Origin: Siphonodentalium dalli
Taxonomy: Eukaryota; Mollusca; Scaphopoda; Gadilida; Siphonodentaliidae
NCBI GenBank assembly: GCA_032622095.1
Contig: CP136068.1
Coordinates: 135,169,989-135,233,988 of the forward strand
Length of the DNA: 64,000 nucleotides
Direction of reading: 5' to 3'
Shown here: positions 11,747-23,828 of the stretch, in pieces
How positions within the stretch are numbered: position 1 is the first letter of the stretch
Layout: each line of letters starts with the position of its first letter
Translations under genes and position numbers: made by a program
The notes under the pieces: generated by a model
The model's input: the letters and a program-made list of their open reading frames with translations, nothing else
What the model was told of the DNA's origin: nothing
Database searches by the model: none

Positions 11747-11997
11747 TTAACCCTTTCAGTGCCAGGTCCGATTTTTGTATCAACCCATATACCCTGTGCC
11801 AATGCATTCTCTTATATATGCGAGTCGACCATAGGTCGCCTCGCATATATAAGAGAATGCATTGGCCTAACAATTTTTTTTTTATTTTTTTTTTTACAAT
11901 TTTTTACAATTTTAATAATTTATTCTTATATTCTTTAACAGACTTATTTTGTAGGTTTAGGGCCGATGAGATCGGCCCCTGGCACTCAAAGGGTTAA
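11747..11997 (+). mobile_element. Family B MITE, copy 2
   Basis: Full-length with TTAA on both sides: left 'cagtgccaggtccgattttt', right 'gatcggcccctggcactcaa'. One perfect core hairpin at about 11800-11866. Confidence 0.85.
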
Positions 11998-12310
11998 AAA
12001 TGAAATCTATGATAATGTCAAACCTGTCATATCCCAGAAACTTTATTGACATAAATACTTTTATTGATTGAAAACAAAAAACATGACGAAAGCGCTTAAT
12101 TACCATATAAGGTATGTGTTACGGCTTGCTTTGCATTGAAAATATTATTGAAGCTCCTAGTTATGATACAACGTAATGGACGCATCGCAACTAATGCCTT
12201 AGTGTTATCCTTTACAATACATAATCGAGAAACGACAATTGTCTTACTCAATAAGGATATTCATGTTATTTCGTAAGAAAAGCCTTGAGGTACTGTCTTA
12301 CTCGTATTTC

Positions 12311-12707
12311 TTAACCCTTTACCCAACAAACCGGCCAAAACCGGCCAAATAAAGCTTCAGCAGCCTAAAATATCTTCGGTCTGTCTCAATAACACCATAC
12401 AAATATGGATATCATTGGAACCGGCTCCTTGACCACATTGTGATAGTTACAGTTATGCCCTGTGCCAATGCATTCTCTTATATATGCGAGTCGACCATAG
12501 GTCGCCTCGCATATATAAGAGAATGCATTGGCCTAAAAAAAATCTTTTAACACTTTTTACCATTTTTTCTTACATTCTTTAACAATTTTATAATTTTTAA
12601 TGTGTTAAGCCAATGCATTCTCTTATATATGCGAGGCGACCTATGGTCGACTCGCATATATAAGAGAATGCATTGGCACAGGGCCCTTCTGTTGGGTAAA
12701 GGGTTAA
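12311..12707 (+). mobile_element. Family A MITE, copy 2 (two-hairpin form)
   Basis: Full-length 397 bp with TTAA at both ends. The long end 'acaaaccggccaaaaccggcc' is on the left, then hairpin 1 (12466-12533), an AT spacer and hairpin 2 (12608-12676). A good reference copy. Confidence 0.9.
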
Positions 12708-12942
12708 TCATCTTTATGTCCATGCAGTCTCTTAAAACCCGATGCTAACATTTCAAACTTATGTCTCTTGAATTCCGATTAAAACAAATTGTCCTTTTAT
12801 TGGCCATCAGGCTGTCATCGATTTAAAAAGCATGCCCATGTTTGAAAAAGATTTCTTTCTTGTGCTTGTAGAATATTGATGCGATATGACGTTGATGGTA
12901 TTCTGAAAAGATTACAGTCTAGTTGACATAAAATTTATCAGC

Positions 12943-13204
12943 TTGACTCTTTCTTGACGGGAGCTGCACTGATGCAGCTTTAAAGATCATGTCCAGTGTA
13001 TTTTCTTATATATGCGAGTCTCCCATAGGGAGCCTCGCATATATAAGAGAATGCACTGGCTTACAAGGTCAAGGTAAATATTGTTAGGCCAATATATTCT
13101 CTTGTATATGCAAGGCTCTATATGGGAGACTCGCATATATAAGAGAATGCAATGGCTCAGGGTTTTCTCAAAATTTCAGGAAGCTCCAGTTTTGGAAGGA
13201 TTAA
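12943..13204 (+). mobile_element. Family C MITE, copy 4
   Basis: The left end is degenerate ('actctttcttgacgggagc') and the right end is 'aagctccagttttggaaggattaa'. Both hairpins are present. Confidence 0.75.
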
Positions 13205-13883
13205 TTTCTTCAATCAAATCCATTTCTAAGAACAACGCTATCCCAAGATCAAAATATAAAAGATAGATTATCGTCAAATTTATTAAGAGTCTGTAAAGAT
13301 TAAATGATTAACATCTTGTTTAAATGAGCCTGCCTGAAAATGTATGTCATCCCACTGATATCATTCTGTCATATCTTGGACGGGTAAAATATTTTCAGTA
13401 AATTTGGTCTCAATATCATTAAGTCGATATGAGCTCATGATCATTTCATATATTCCTGTGTTAACAATCATTATACAATTGATTCACACTCCATGGCTTG
13501 TCTCGCAATTTAACTTTTTGCTATATTTTTGATTATTTTCATGAATATAGACCAAATTGAACAAGTTCATTATTTGTGACTCTTGCTATTCATTAACTAG
13601 TCAGATATTTTGACTTCATTTTTTATTGACAACTCACATATTTGGCCACATTCAAGTCAGACGATCTGATTTGATAATTTATAAACTAGTCGAATCACAA
13701 CACCAAACTAATTGAATCACAACACCAAACTAGTTGAATCACAACACAATTACCGAACTACTCATATGACATCACAATTACCTAGCTTATTTCTATGATC
13801 CAATAAGTATTATGCAACACAAATAGGTCTTTATATAATCCACTGTACTGACTAAGTACACCATTATGATCAATAAATGTACT
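13205..13883. repeat. Unannotated AT-rich stretch with a small 22-bp tandem repeat
   Basis: A 22-bp unit (ACTAGTCGAATCACAACACC-type) repeats three times at about 13684-13747. Nothing else is recognised in the stretch. Confidence 0.6.
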
Positions 13884-14136
13884 TTAACCCTTTGAGTGCC
13901 AGGTCCGATTTTTGTATCAACCCATATACCCTGTGCCAATGCATTCTCTTATATATGCGAGTCGACCATAGGTCGCCTCGCATATATAAGAGAATGCATT
14001 GGCCTAACAATTTTTTACAATTTTAATAATTTTTTAAAAATCTAAAAAAAAAAGAAAAGATTTTTATTTTTTTAGGGCCGATTTTACAGACCGTAAATTA
14101 GGGCCGATGAGCGGCCCCTGGCACTGAAAAGGTTAA
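13884..14136 (+). mobile_element. Family B MITE, copy 3
   Basis: Full-length with TTAA on both sides and one perfect core hairpin. The distal end has 'gggccgatgagcggcccctg'. Confidence 0.85.
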
Positions 14137-14344
14137 ATATGATGTTGGGACATATGGATACTAAAGTATATCAGAGAGAAGTCACTTCTCCCTGAGGCAA
14201 ACATAGTGAGAAGTGGCACATTTTAAGAAGATGTCTCCCTCTAGCCTGGTCCCTGTATCTTATTGGGAAATCAACTGCTCACGGAATGCGAGACATGATC
14301 AAATTGATTTATTTCAGAATCTCATTTTACAATGATGTAAGCTA

Positions 14345-14630
14345 CAGTAATGCCCTAAATAATCGACTCCTTAACCACAGCAGAATTATGGTTAATTTTT
14401 CAGGATTTAGTCGGAAATATGGCTTGTTGCCATTCATCAGAAAGCTCTCATTGAGAATTATGGGTAATTTTTTCAGGATTTAGTCGGAAATATGGCTTGT
14501 TGCAATTCATCAGAAAGCTCTCACTGGGAGCTTTCCGATGAATGGCAACAAGCCATATTTCCGACTAAATCCTGAGAAATTACCCATAATTCTGCTGTGG
14601 TTAAGGAGTCGATTATTTAGGGCATTACTG
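14345..14630. mobile_element. Family E fold-back MITE, copy 1
   Basis: CAGTAATGCCCTAAATAAT and its complement form the ends, with TA on both sides, as for Tc1/mariner-type elements. The whole element is a palindrome. One arm has an internal repeat of 'ttttcaggatttagtcggaa'. Confidence 0.85.
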
Positions 14631-14853
14631 TACTAAATCAGACTAGTTTTATCTGTATAAACCAGGCATACCCCTTTAAATATCCATACTCCTATTTGAA
14701 ATATTTGTGATTAATATACCCACACAAATAGCATCCAAAAATAGTCAGAAAAATATTCATTCTTGTCAACTGATTATATATACCTTGTCACGCTAGCTAA
14801 TATTGGCTGGCCTCATTGTTATATGTCGGGGTGTCACCTTAGTTTCGACAACC

Positions 14854-15127
14854 TTAACCCTTTCATGACGGGAGCTGCACTGGTGCATCGATAAAGATCA
14901 TGTGCCAGTGCATTCTCTTATATATGCGAGTCTCTCATAGGGAGCCTCACATATATAATAGAATGCACTGGCTTACAAGGTGAAAATAAATATAGATAGA
15001 CCAATGTATTCTCTTATATATACGTGGCTCCCTATGGGAGACTTGCGTATATAATAGAATATATAAGAGAATGCATTGGCACAGGGTTTTTCACAAATTT
15101 CAGGAAGCTCCAGTCTTGGAAGGGTTC
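14854..15127 (+). mobile_element. Family C MITE, copy 5
   Basis: The left end 'ttaaccctttcatgacggg' is intact. The right end is mutated ('cagtcttggaagggttca'). The second hairpin has a duplicated 'atataatagaat' segment. Confidence 0.75.
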
Positions 15128-15741
15128 ATATCATAATTGTACATTACAAATCCATATGTCATATTTTTTAGAGTCTCATTTTTTTATCATCTCTGCTCAT
15201 CCATCTTGTGAATAAACATACAGTACCATTTTAAACCTCATTGAATTTCGTCTCATTTTCATCCTCTTTACGGGACCATATATCATAACATTTAGGTAAA
15301 CATGCCCCTACTTGTCACTGTGAGGGAAATATTCTCAGATAATTTTGTGAAGCTATGAAATACTGAAATACAAGTGGACGACCTGCGTTTACCACCTAAT
15401 GAACCTGGTTTGATTATATCTCAGTAAACATAATCCACAGCCGATTGATCAACCTGGATGCAATGTGTAATGTAGCGAGCGCTGCATTACATCAAATCAA
15501 ATCAGTAGGCTATCGTTACTCCACAGCACAAACCATTTAAATTGATGACTGAAGTTCTCTTATTAAAATTTGTCATATCTAACAAAATGGGTACATATAG
15601 AGAACATATCTCGAAGAGCTTACATCGAAAGAGTTACTGATGGATGCTCTTGAGTGGCTCAAAGATTGGCCAAATGTAACTTTTGTCCGCCTTTTTTTTT
15701 CGAAAAAAATCTGGCGACAGTGTGAATCCTGGCTATTGCTA
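15128..15741. other. Intergenic stretch without recognised feature
   Basis: No repeat or exon-like frame was recognised by eye. Confidence 0.45.
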
Positions 15742-15918
15742 CAGTAATGCTCTAATTAATCGACTCCTTAACCACAGCAGAATTATGGGTAACTTTTCAG
15801 GATTTAGTCGGAAATATGGCTTGTTGCCATTCATCAGAAGCCATATTTCCGACTAAATCCTGAAAAGTTAACCATAATTCTGCTGTGGTTAAGAAGTCGA
15901 TTACTTAGAGCATTACTG
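15742..15918. mobile_element. Family E fold-back MITE, copy 2
   Basis: Short palindromic copy flanked by TA. The arms run from 'cagtaatgctctaattaatc' to the complementary end 'acttagagcattactg'. Confidence 0.8.
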
Positions 15919-16864
15919 TATGTACCTCATCCACTAGAGTAAGTTGTCAATCTTTAATAGTACATGTTATTCAGTGCTCTCTATTCCTTTTCAACACATG
16001 TTTTTCGTGTCAATGGGTGGCAACAAGTCCTTTCATAACTAGAATAAGAGAAGAGTGAAGGAATATGATTGTGTTATTTTAATTTACTCAATATCCAGGA
16101 TATTCACTTATTAAAATTGTGATGAGGAGGAGTTAATTAAAAAGTAATGGATAGGTTGCTTTCTGTGGTATCATAATTATGATCCATGATATAAAGCAAT
16201 AGTTTTTCATTCTGGGGTTTGAGATAAAACTAGAAGATTATTTCATGTTTGACAAATTTCACAGTTGTTTTCATCTTTTGAACTTGGTTGTAAAGTTTTT
16301 TTTTTAAAGTTTAGTATGACTGAAACCGTCATTTTCATCAGAAAGCTGGGAATGGTTACTAAGGGTTTTAAATCACGGTGATGATTACACAGCTTTTTCC
16401 TGAGTACCAAAGGTGCCAAAGGTTCAGATAGTGTTATGGGGGGGGGTGTATAGGAATCTGTCTGACTGTTGACTCAATTTAATAGTCCGAGCTTGTATTC
16501 CTACATTTTTCAGTCAATTTTTTTTTTAAACTTGGCACAGATATTAACTACCATGGGAACCCCATCTCTAGTTTTGTCTGCTACCTACATATGTACACAG
16601 GTTATTTTGATTGGATAAATTCTAGAAACCCCACCCCTTCCTACAAATTATATCAGACAGTGTTCGATACCTGGAAAGTGATTCCAAGGCAGATATAATT
16701 ATTATTAAGTTGGAAGTGAGTTCAAGTGGCAATGACCAAGAGGTCTAAGCCATTCACGCTACAACCATCTCCCCAACTCCAGTAGCCTCCCCCTACAAAG
16801 TTGAAACATAGTGTAACATTTCCCAGTCTTTCTGGTGATGATGACCCGTTCAGATGGTATATTT
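15919..16864. other. Intergenic stretch without recognised feature
   Basis: It contains a short poly-G run near 16437 and AT-rich sequence. No coding or repeat assignment. Confidence 0.45.
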
Positions 16865-17121
16865 TTAACCCTTTCATGATGGGAGTTGCGCTGGTGCAGC
16901 ATTAAAGACACTGTGCCAGTGCATTCTCTTATATATGTGAGTGTCCCATAGGGAGCCTCACATATATAAGAGAATATACTGGCTGTCAAGGTAAATATTG
17001 TTAGGCCAATGCATTCTCTTATATATTTGAGGATCCCTATCGTTGACTCTCATATATAAGAGAATGCATTGGCACAGGGTTTTCAAATAATTTCAGGAAG
17101 CTCCAGTCATGAAAGAGTTAA
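16865..17121 (+). mobile_element. Family C MITE, copy 6
   Basis: Full-length with TTAA on both sides and both hairpins, loops 'ccatagggagcc' and 'atccctatcgttgac'. Confidence 0.8.
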
Positions 17122-17541
17122 AGTGTTGGATTTTTATGTTTGTCTCTTGTCAAGAATTTAAAGAATATTTGATTTTGTTAAAGCTTTTTTTCTTTGTATA
17201 GATATAGTATAGAGTATTTTTATAAAGTTAATAATCTAAGTGTGATTGGTTCTATATAAAAACTAAAAATTGGTAAAAAATAAAATTGTTAGTTTGACCA
17301 ATAAATACATGACAATGACTGTATGGTCAGTAGTTTTTTTTCTTTTTCTGTTTGTCGTTTTTTATGACTAGAAGGCAAATTCTGCCCCAAAATTGTTTTC
17401 TTGCCAGTTCAAATAATTCAGGAAAAATCATTTAACTCATTGACATCATACATCATACTAACTTGAGTTCCTTCTGCCCTTAGAAAGAGAAAGCAAATTG
17501 TGTCTTCAATTCTCATGTTAAAACCAGGTCTTAATGCTTAA

Positions 17542-18003
17542 AGGTACTCAATCCAATCAGACGGTCCCCATACCATCAAGATACAACAACAACATTTCAT
17601 CAAACTACGCTTTGATTATCCGAATCAATTTATTGCAACAAATTAATGCTAACCACTGTCAACTGGTATAAAATTTCCCAAAACTTGTTATTTATCAACA
17701 TTTTGTTCCACAAATATGGCTGTATTATCACTAAAGTATCCAAAAAATTGACTGTATTACCACTTCATTTTAGAGTTATCCATTCTTCATTCGCAATATT
17801 GTCCAAGACAAAATGTTTGACCACTTGTTTCTGGGCCACATATTATTACACATCTCGAGAAATAACAAACTTAAAAAATCGATATCATATCACTGAGCTG
17901 TGATGGGTGGGTTGAACTGGGTTTCTCGACTTGAATCAGATATGTTTTACCCCTGAAGCCAAAATAATAGTAATTTAGGAGCATACGATCGGATAGAGTA
18001 CCT
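17542..18003 (-). mobile_element. Family G MITE, copy 1
   Basis: Ends AGGTACTCAATCCAATCAGA and a complementary GAGTACCT, with TTAA immediately outside each end (17538-17541, 18004-18007). TTAA-specific, but with termini unrelated to families A-D. Confidence 0.85.
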
Positions 18004-18093
18004 TTAAGTTATCAATATTAGTCATCAGTGCTTTATTTGACCATCCAAATTTGGTCCTCAGAACTTAAACCATCCAAATTAGGTCTTCAGAAG

Positions 18094-18335
18094 TTAACCC
18101 TTCCATGACTGGAGCTTCCTGAAATTTGGCAAAAACTCTGTACCAATGCATTCTCTTATATGTCCGAGTCTCCCATAGGGAGCCTCCCATATATAAGAGA
18201 ATACATTGGCCTAACAATATTTATCTTAACCTTGTAAGCTAGTGCTTCCTATGGGAGACTCGCATATAAAAGAGAATATAATGGCACAGTGTATTTAATG
18301 CTGCACCAGAACAGCTCCCATCACCAAAGGGTTAA
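18094..18335 (-). mobile_element. Family C MITE, copy 7
   Basis: It starts 'ttaacccttccatgactgg' and ends 'cccatcaccaaagggttaa'. The second hairpin is shortened. Confidence 0.8.
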
Positions 18336-19235
18336 ACCATCAGATGACACATTGTATAATCGAGGTTCCCAATGGGTGTACATCACAATATTCACCATTT
18401 GGAAACTTTAATCTGAGTCTGTCTCCCATAGAAGTTTTTTATGCCCCGACTTGAAGTCGGCGGGTATATAGTCGACGTCTCCGTCCATCCGTCCGTACAA
18501 ACATTTTGCATTATTGTTCAGCAACCGCTTGTCAGATTTAGCTGTTATTTGGTATGGTGATAGAGCAGCATGGGGGAACAGCTACATGCATAGCGCGGGT
18601 TTCGTCCACCCATTTTCACCAGAGTTATGGCCATTTTTTTACTTAGAAAATTCAATTTTGTCTGTCCGTACAAACATTTTGCATTATTGTTCAGCAACCG
18701 CTGGGCAGATTTAGCTGATATTTGGTATGGTGATAGAGCAGCATGGGGGAACAGCTACATGCATAGCACGGGTTTCGTCCACCCATTTTCACCAGAGTTA
18801 TGGCCCTTTTTTTACTTAGAAAATTCAATTTTTCTCTTGTTTTTTTGGTTTCCAGATGATATCATATAGACCTCCTCGGATATCTGCAATTTCGTCCATG
18901 CTTAATCCGAATTGCTATGGTTGGGGGCAAATGCCACGCGACAGCGTACCTCTTGTTTAGTTTCTTTGGAAAGTTACTTTTACTTTTTTAGTTTAGTTTC
19001 TCTTTATCCCCAAATTGGCAGACGACACAATGCATATATATCGAGGTGCACATTACCATCTGGGAACATAAATCTGTGTCTAGGTTTCCCATACCAGATG
19101 AGGACTAAGCAGATTGAGGTCCCCAGAGGGTGAATTTAGTGATTCTAGCCCATACAGTTGGATAGAATCACTAAATTCCCCCTCTGAGGACCTCATTCGG
19201 CCAATGTCCGGCACCATATTTGAGGCCTGGAGACA
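18336..19235. mobile_element. Family F MITE fragments interrupted by a J-like repeat
   Basis: F sequence at about 18340-18435 continues at 18958-19235, with hairpin arms 'ggtgaatttagtgattcta'. The interrupting repeat (18436-18957) starts 'atgccccgacttgaagtcgg', has a CCGTCCATCCGTCCG tract and two copies of a 173-bp unit (from 18491 and 18664). Confidence 0.6.
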
Positions 19236-19672
19236 TTTGCAGAGTATTTCTCACAAGTTGCCTCGCACACTGAGCCCTTGATGATGATGATGATGATAAA
19301 CTTGTCCCAAAATTTATGACATACTGAGGACTTATTTCAGTGAATAAAATGAGTTGTTGCCCAGACTCTCCCTCAACTGATACAATGTACTAATCTGTTG
19401 AAAATTCCAACCACATCCACTGTAGCATTTCATAGAACACAACATCTCAACTACCTGCAAATAATGGCCAAGAAACACACCACAATAATTTGTTTATTTA
19501 AAAAAATGAAGCTGTTAACCAGTGGTTAACTGTCTATCTTTTTTGTAAATTTAAAAAAAAATAACATACAGATAAGATAATAAGATGAAAAACTTTATAG
19601 AAAAACTTTTAAAATTTGTTGTTGCATTGGCGGTAGAATGTTTTTTCCTGCATTTGGGTTTTACATGCAATT

Positions 19673-20111
19673 TTAACCCTTTCTAAACTAAATGGATTCT
19701 CCCACTCAGTTATGTAAGTATACATTGGAATTGTCTATTATTCATTTAGAGGGGTGTTCAGGTAAAAAAAAACTTACGACAGACAGACGAAAAGATAATA
19801 CAAATTCAGAAGTATTCCTGTTCAATGGATTGAAATGTTCAGATAATAAGACCTATGGTAATGCCCTAAATAATCGACTCCTTAACCACAGCAGAATTAT
19901 GGGTAATTTTTCAGGATTTAGTCGGAAATATGGCTTGTTGCCATTCATCAGAAAGCTCTGTGACAACTTTCCGATGAATGGCAACAAATCCTGAAAAGTT
20001 ACCCATAATTCTGCTGTGGTTAAGGAATCGATTATTTAGGGCATTACTTAATCTGAACATGTCCTAAATGATAACTACTCATCAATGAATATATAGAATA
20101 GAAAGGGTTAA
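19673..20111 (+). mobile_element. Family D MITE, copy 3, with a family E element inserted in its hairpin loop
   Basis: D ends ('ttaaccctttctaaactaaa', 'agaatagaaagggttaa') are intact. A family E element (about 19856-20048) is inserted at the TA of the loop CGACCTATGG. This gives the order of events: D first, then E. Confidence 0.8.
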
Positions 20112-20792
20112 TTACGTGGGAGTGCATGAAGGATCTCAAGTCAAACCCCATCCCTCTTCCATTTCCCATTCTGTATTTTTCATCATTCTTGTTACTCATC
20201 GAGTTAAAGGTCAGTGACTCATTTACACGGTCCATTCTATTATTGACCACCCCTTTGTCTTACGTCAGTTCTCATACAATCACGATATCAAATGTCAATT
20301 AATTGTTCATTAGCTACTCCTTAACGGAGTCGTGATTCCTAGCATATTCATGTTTCTCGTCGAACTATATATCAATTTATTGATGAATTCGTCATGATTA
20401 TCACACTTCCGTAATTTCTGGGGAGCGAACTTTGATCAACTTGTTAGTGTGAGTACTCTCCATTGACGACCTGTCATTCATATTGTGAATTATCCCCCTT
20501 GATGTGTTGTCAGTCAAGCGGTTTGCCGTCTGCCATTGATTGTGATGATGCAATATTTGGGAGACTCAACAACTTTCTGACAAAACTTATGTCGCGACAT
20601 CAAATGAGTAGGTGATTGAGACTTTATAGCGGAGACACTGACTTATGGCATTTCATGTTGTGTCTGCCATCAAGTGGCTGTGACTAAGTATAGATTAGAT
20701 GCAGAAAAAAGGTGGTAGTGCATATATCCTAATAAGGAAAGTTATTCTAGCATGACATCATAACAGTTGAAGATTTCAGTTTCCATACATAT

Positions 20793-21004
20793 AAGGTAAT
20801 GCTCTAAATAATTGACTCCTTAACCACAGCAGAATTGTGGGTAACTTTTCATGATTTAGTCGGAAATATGGCTTATTGCCATTCATCGGAAAGCTCTCAC
20901 AGAGCTTTCCGATGAATGGCAAGAAGCCATATTTCTGACTAAATCATGAAAAGTTACCCATAATTCTACTGTGGATAAGGAGTCGATTATTTAGAGCATT
21001 ACTG
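20793..21004. mobile_element. Family E fold-back MITE, copy 4
   Basis: Palindrome with ends close to CAGTAATGC and GCATTACTG, followed by TA. The centre is 'aagctctcacagagctt'. Confidence 0.8.
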
Positions 21005-21233
21005 TAATTGGGTATTTCTACCAAAATTTGAACAAAAATTGGCACATGTTTCTTTGGCATCAGTAAACTTCTAAAAAAAAAAGGTTTTAGTGGATATCTA
21101 TGTTGAACAGTTAAACATGGAAGTGTCCTTATATCGTATGAAATTGTTGGTAATTGTCAGTTGAGTTCTTAGGACAATTCCGAATTACAAAATCCCATGA
21201 GTCATTGAGTGGTTCAGATTGAAAAACTTAAAC

Positions 21234-21485
21234 TTCACCCTTCAAGCGTCAAGCATTAAAGACCCTGTGCCAGTGCATTCTCTTATATATGCGAGTCTCC
21301 CATATGTGGGCCTTGCATATATAAGAGAATACACTGGCTTACACGGTCATTGTAAGTATTGTTAGGCCAATGTATTCTCTAATATATGTGAGGCTCCCTA
21401 TGGGAGACTCGCATATATAACAGAATGCATTGGCACTGGGTTTTCACAATATTTCAGCAGGAAGCTCCAGTCATGGAAGGATTAA
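21234..21485 (+). mobile_element. Family C MITE, copy 8
   Basis: The left terminus is degraded ('cccttcaagcgtcaagcatt'); both hairpins and the right end 'gtcatggaaggattaa' are present. Confidence 0.7.
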
Positions 21486-21550
21486 ATTATAATCTGTTAC
21501 TCCACATAACACCGAGTGAATTGTTATGATTGGATAGCAGCCTCATTTAA

Positions 21551-21974
21551 AGGTACTCGATCCAATCAGATGCTCCTAAATTACTAGTTCTTTGGCTTTG
21601 GGGGTAAAACATATTTGATTCGAGTCGAGGAACCCACCCATCAAAGCTCAGAGTGATCAGATATCAATTTTTGAAGTTTGTTATTTCTCGAGATGTGTAA
21701 TAATATGTGGCCCAGAAACACGTGGTCAAATGGAGGGTTTCGGACAAAATTGCAGATGAATATGGTAAAAAAATTTGATACTTTAGTAATAATACGGCCA
21801 TATTTTGTTGAACAAAATGTTGATAAATAACAAGTTTTGGGAAGTTTGATACCATAGTTGACAGTGATTAGCATTATTTTGTTGTAATTAATCGATTTTG
21901 ATAACTAAACGTATATTGAAGAAATCTTGTTGTATCTTGATTGTGTGGGGACCGTCTGATCGAATCGAGTACCT
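21551..21974 (+). mobile_element. Family G MITE, copy 2
   Basis: AGGTACTCGATCCAATCAGA starts just after TTAA; the other end GAGTACCT is followed by TTAC (one change). Asymmetric interior. Confidence 0.8.
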
Positions 21975-22164
21975 TTACTGATGGATAATATGGTATGGAC
22001 TTTGTTTGGAAATAAAACATAGGTGTCTCACTACTGGATAATATTTTCCTGCCACGGTCATAGCATGTTATAGTCTATGGATGCTTGATGGGTGATTTAG
22101 AAGTTTATCAATCTACCTCACAATTGGCTACGATAGTTGATTGTGTAGAGTTATTTGTCCCCAA

Positions 22165-22690
22165 TTTGTTTTAGAAATCAGCAGTGTCCGACTGTCCGTC
22201 CGTCCGTCCCAGATGCTTTCCGGATGATAACTTTAGTTTTAGATATCTGATTGTTTTAAAATTTTGTATATGGGTTCAATCCGCCTATTTTCACTGGAGT
22301 TATGGTCCTTGTCAACTTAGAATTTGCCAATTATTTTGGTTTCCGGATGATAACTTTAGATTTAACCCTTTGAGTGCCAGGGGCCGATCTCATCGGCCCT
22401 AAACCTACAAAATAAGTCTGTTAAAGAATATAAGAATAAATTATTAAAATTGTAAAAACAAAAAACAAAAAAATTGTTAGGCCAATGCATTCTCTTATAT
22501 ATGCGAGGCGACCTATGGTCGACTCGCATATATAAGAGAATGCATTGGCACAGGGTATATGGGTCAATACAAAAATCGGACCTGGCACTCAAAGGGTTAA
22601 TTTATCTGTTTGTTTTCAAGTTTGGTATATGGATTACTCACATGCGAATACAGGTCAAATTCAGATTTGGGTTTGGTCCACTCCTTTCTG
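22165..22690. repeat. J-type repeat fragment split by a family B element
   Basis: It starts with CCGTCCGTCCGTCC, followed by two 'tttccggatgataacttta' units. The repeat continues after the B element with 'caggtcaaattcagatttgg'. Confidence 0.55.
22362..22600 (-). mobile_element. Family B MITE, copy 4
   Basis: Full-length with TTAA at both ends, inserted in a J-type repeat. One perfect core hairpin. Confidence 0.85.
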
Positions 22691-23152
22691 CAAAAGTGTG
22701 TCTGTCATTTGCAGAATGAGATCCCAAGAGGGTGAATTTAGAGGTGCTATCCCGCATGGTGGGCTAGCATCACCAAATTCCCCCTCTGTGAACCTTATTC
22801 TGCTTTGGCCTCAACCGTTATGGTAGACCTAGGATCAGAAAGAATTTCCCCAGTTGAAGTTGGTGATGTTCACCCATTAATCACCTCGATTACAGTCTGT
22901 CGATTATGCATTTTATCTTCTGCAAATTAGGGGATATAGAAACTTCCCAGAAGGGCAGTGAGAAGGGAAAAAGGAACTAAAACAATGTTAACTTGAGACT
23001 ATCGATACTTTCCATGAAAATGAGGCCTAAGCAGAATGAGGTCAGCAGAGGGTGAATTTGGTGATGCTAGCCCACTGTGCGGGACAGTGTCACTAAATTC
23101 ACCCTCTGGGGACCTCATTCTGCAAATGACAGACACACTATTTGCAGGCTTG
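22689..23152. mobile_element. Family F MITE, copy 6 (two-hairpin form)
   Basis: Long form: hairpin 1, a spacer of about 260 bp, then the mirrored hairpin 2. The right end 'cagacacactatttgcaggc' is intact. Confidence 0.75.
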
Positions 23153-23242
23153 ATTATCCTTGTTTTTTATGAAATCCCTGAGTTTTTATAAACAAACTTT
23201 TCATATTGTTGTGTTGTTAATTGTTTCATGAATAAACATCTA

Positions 23243-23484
23243 TAGTAATGCCCTAAATAATCGACTCCTTAACCACAGCAGAATTATGGGTAACTTTTCA
23301 GGATTTAGTCGGAAATATGGCTGTTGCCATTCATCGGAAAGCTCTCATTGAGAGCTTTGCCATTCATCGGAAACTCTCTTTGAGAGCTTTCCGATGAATG
23401 GCAACAAGCCATATTTCCGACTAAATCCTGAAAAGTTACCCATAATTCTGCTGTGGTTAAGGAGTCGATTATTTAGGGCATTAC
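23243..23484. mobile_element. Family E fold-back MITE, copy 5
   Basis: Palindromic, with an extra 'agctttgccattcatcgg' duplication at the centre. TA precedes the left end. A 20-bp solo family E terminus also occurs at 23752-23771. Confidence 0.8.
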
Positions 23485-23828
23485 ATCCATGTCTGAAACT
23501 TTTATGAACAATAAATAAGTCTCTAAATAAATCTTCATTCATTGATTCTCAGATTCCAAAGACCTCAAGGTGTGTCTGCCCCTTCCCTATTGATATTCCT
23601 TCATTTATTAACCACTTCGCTGCTGAATTACTTCGTGCTGGACTGTTGAGGTTTTGGCAATTTTGCAGTGGAAATGGGAATTGTCGCAAAAACCCTACAA
23701 CTGATTTCATGCAAAGGCTATTATCATACACAATCCCGGAACATCATCATACAGTAATGCCCTAAATAACTTTGTCTGACTTACAGTCCTGGGCTTGTTA
23801 GAATCATTTTTTTTATTTTTGTTTTTAA

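Noticed and set aside
11646-11997. Recurrent open frames with 'LGQCILLYMRGDLWSTRIYKR' or 'MRVDHRSPRIYKRMHW'-type peptides at many sites
   Set aside because: They are readings of the core hairpin in either direction; they occur on both strands of every copy and end in MITE termini, so they are not genes.
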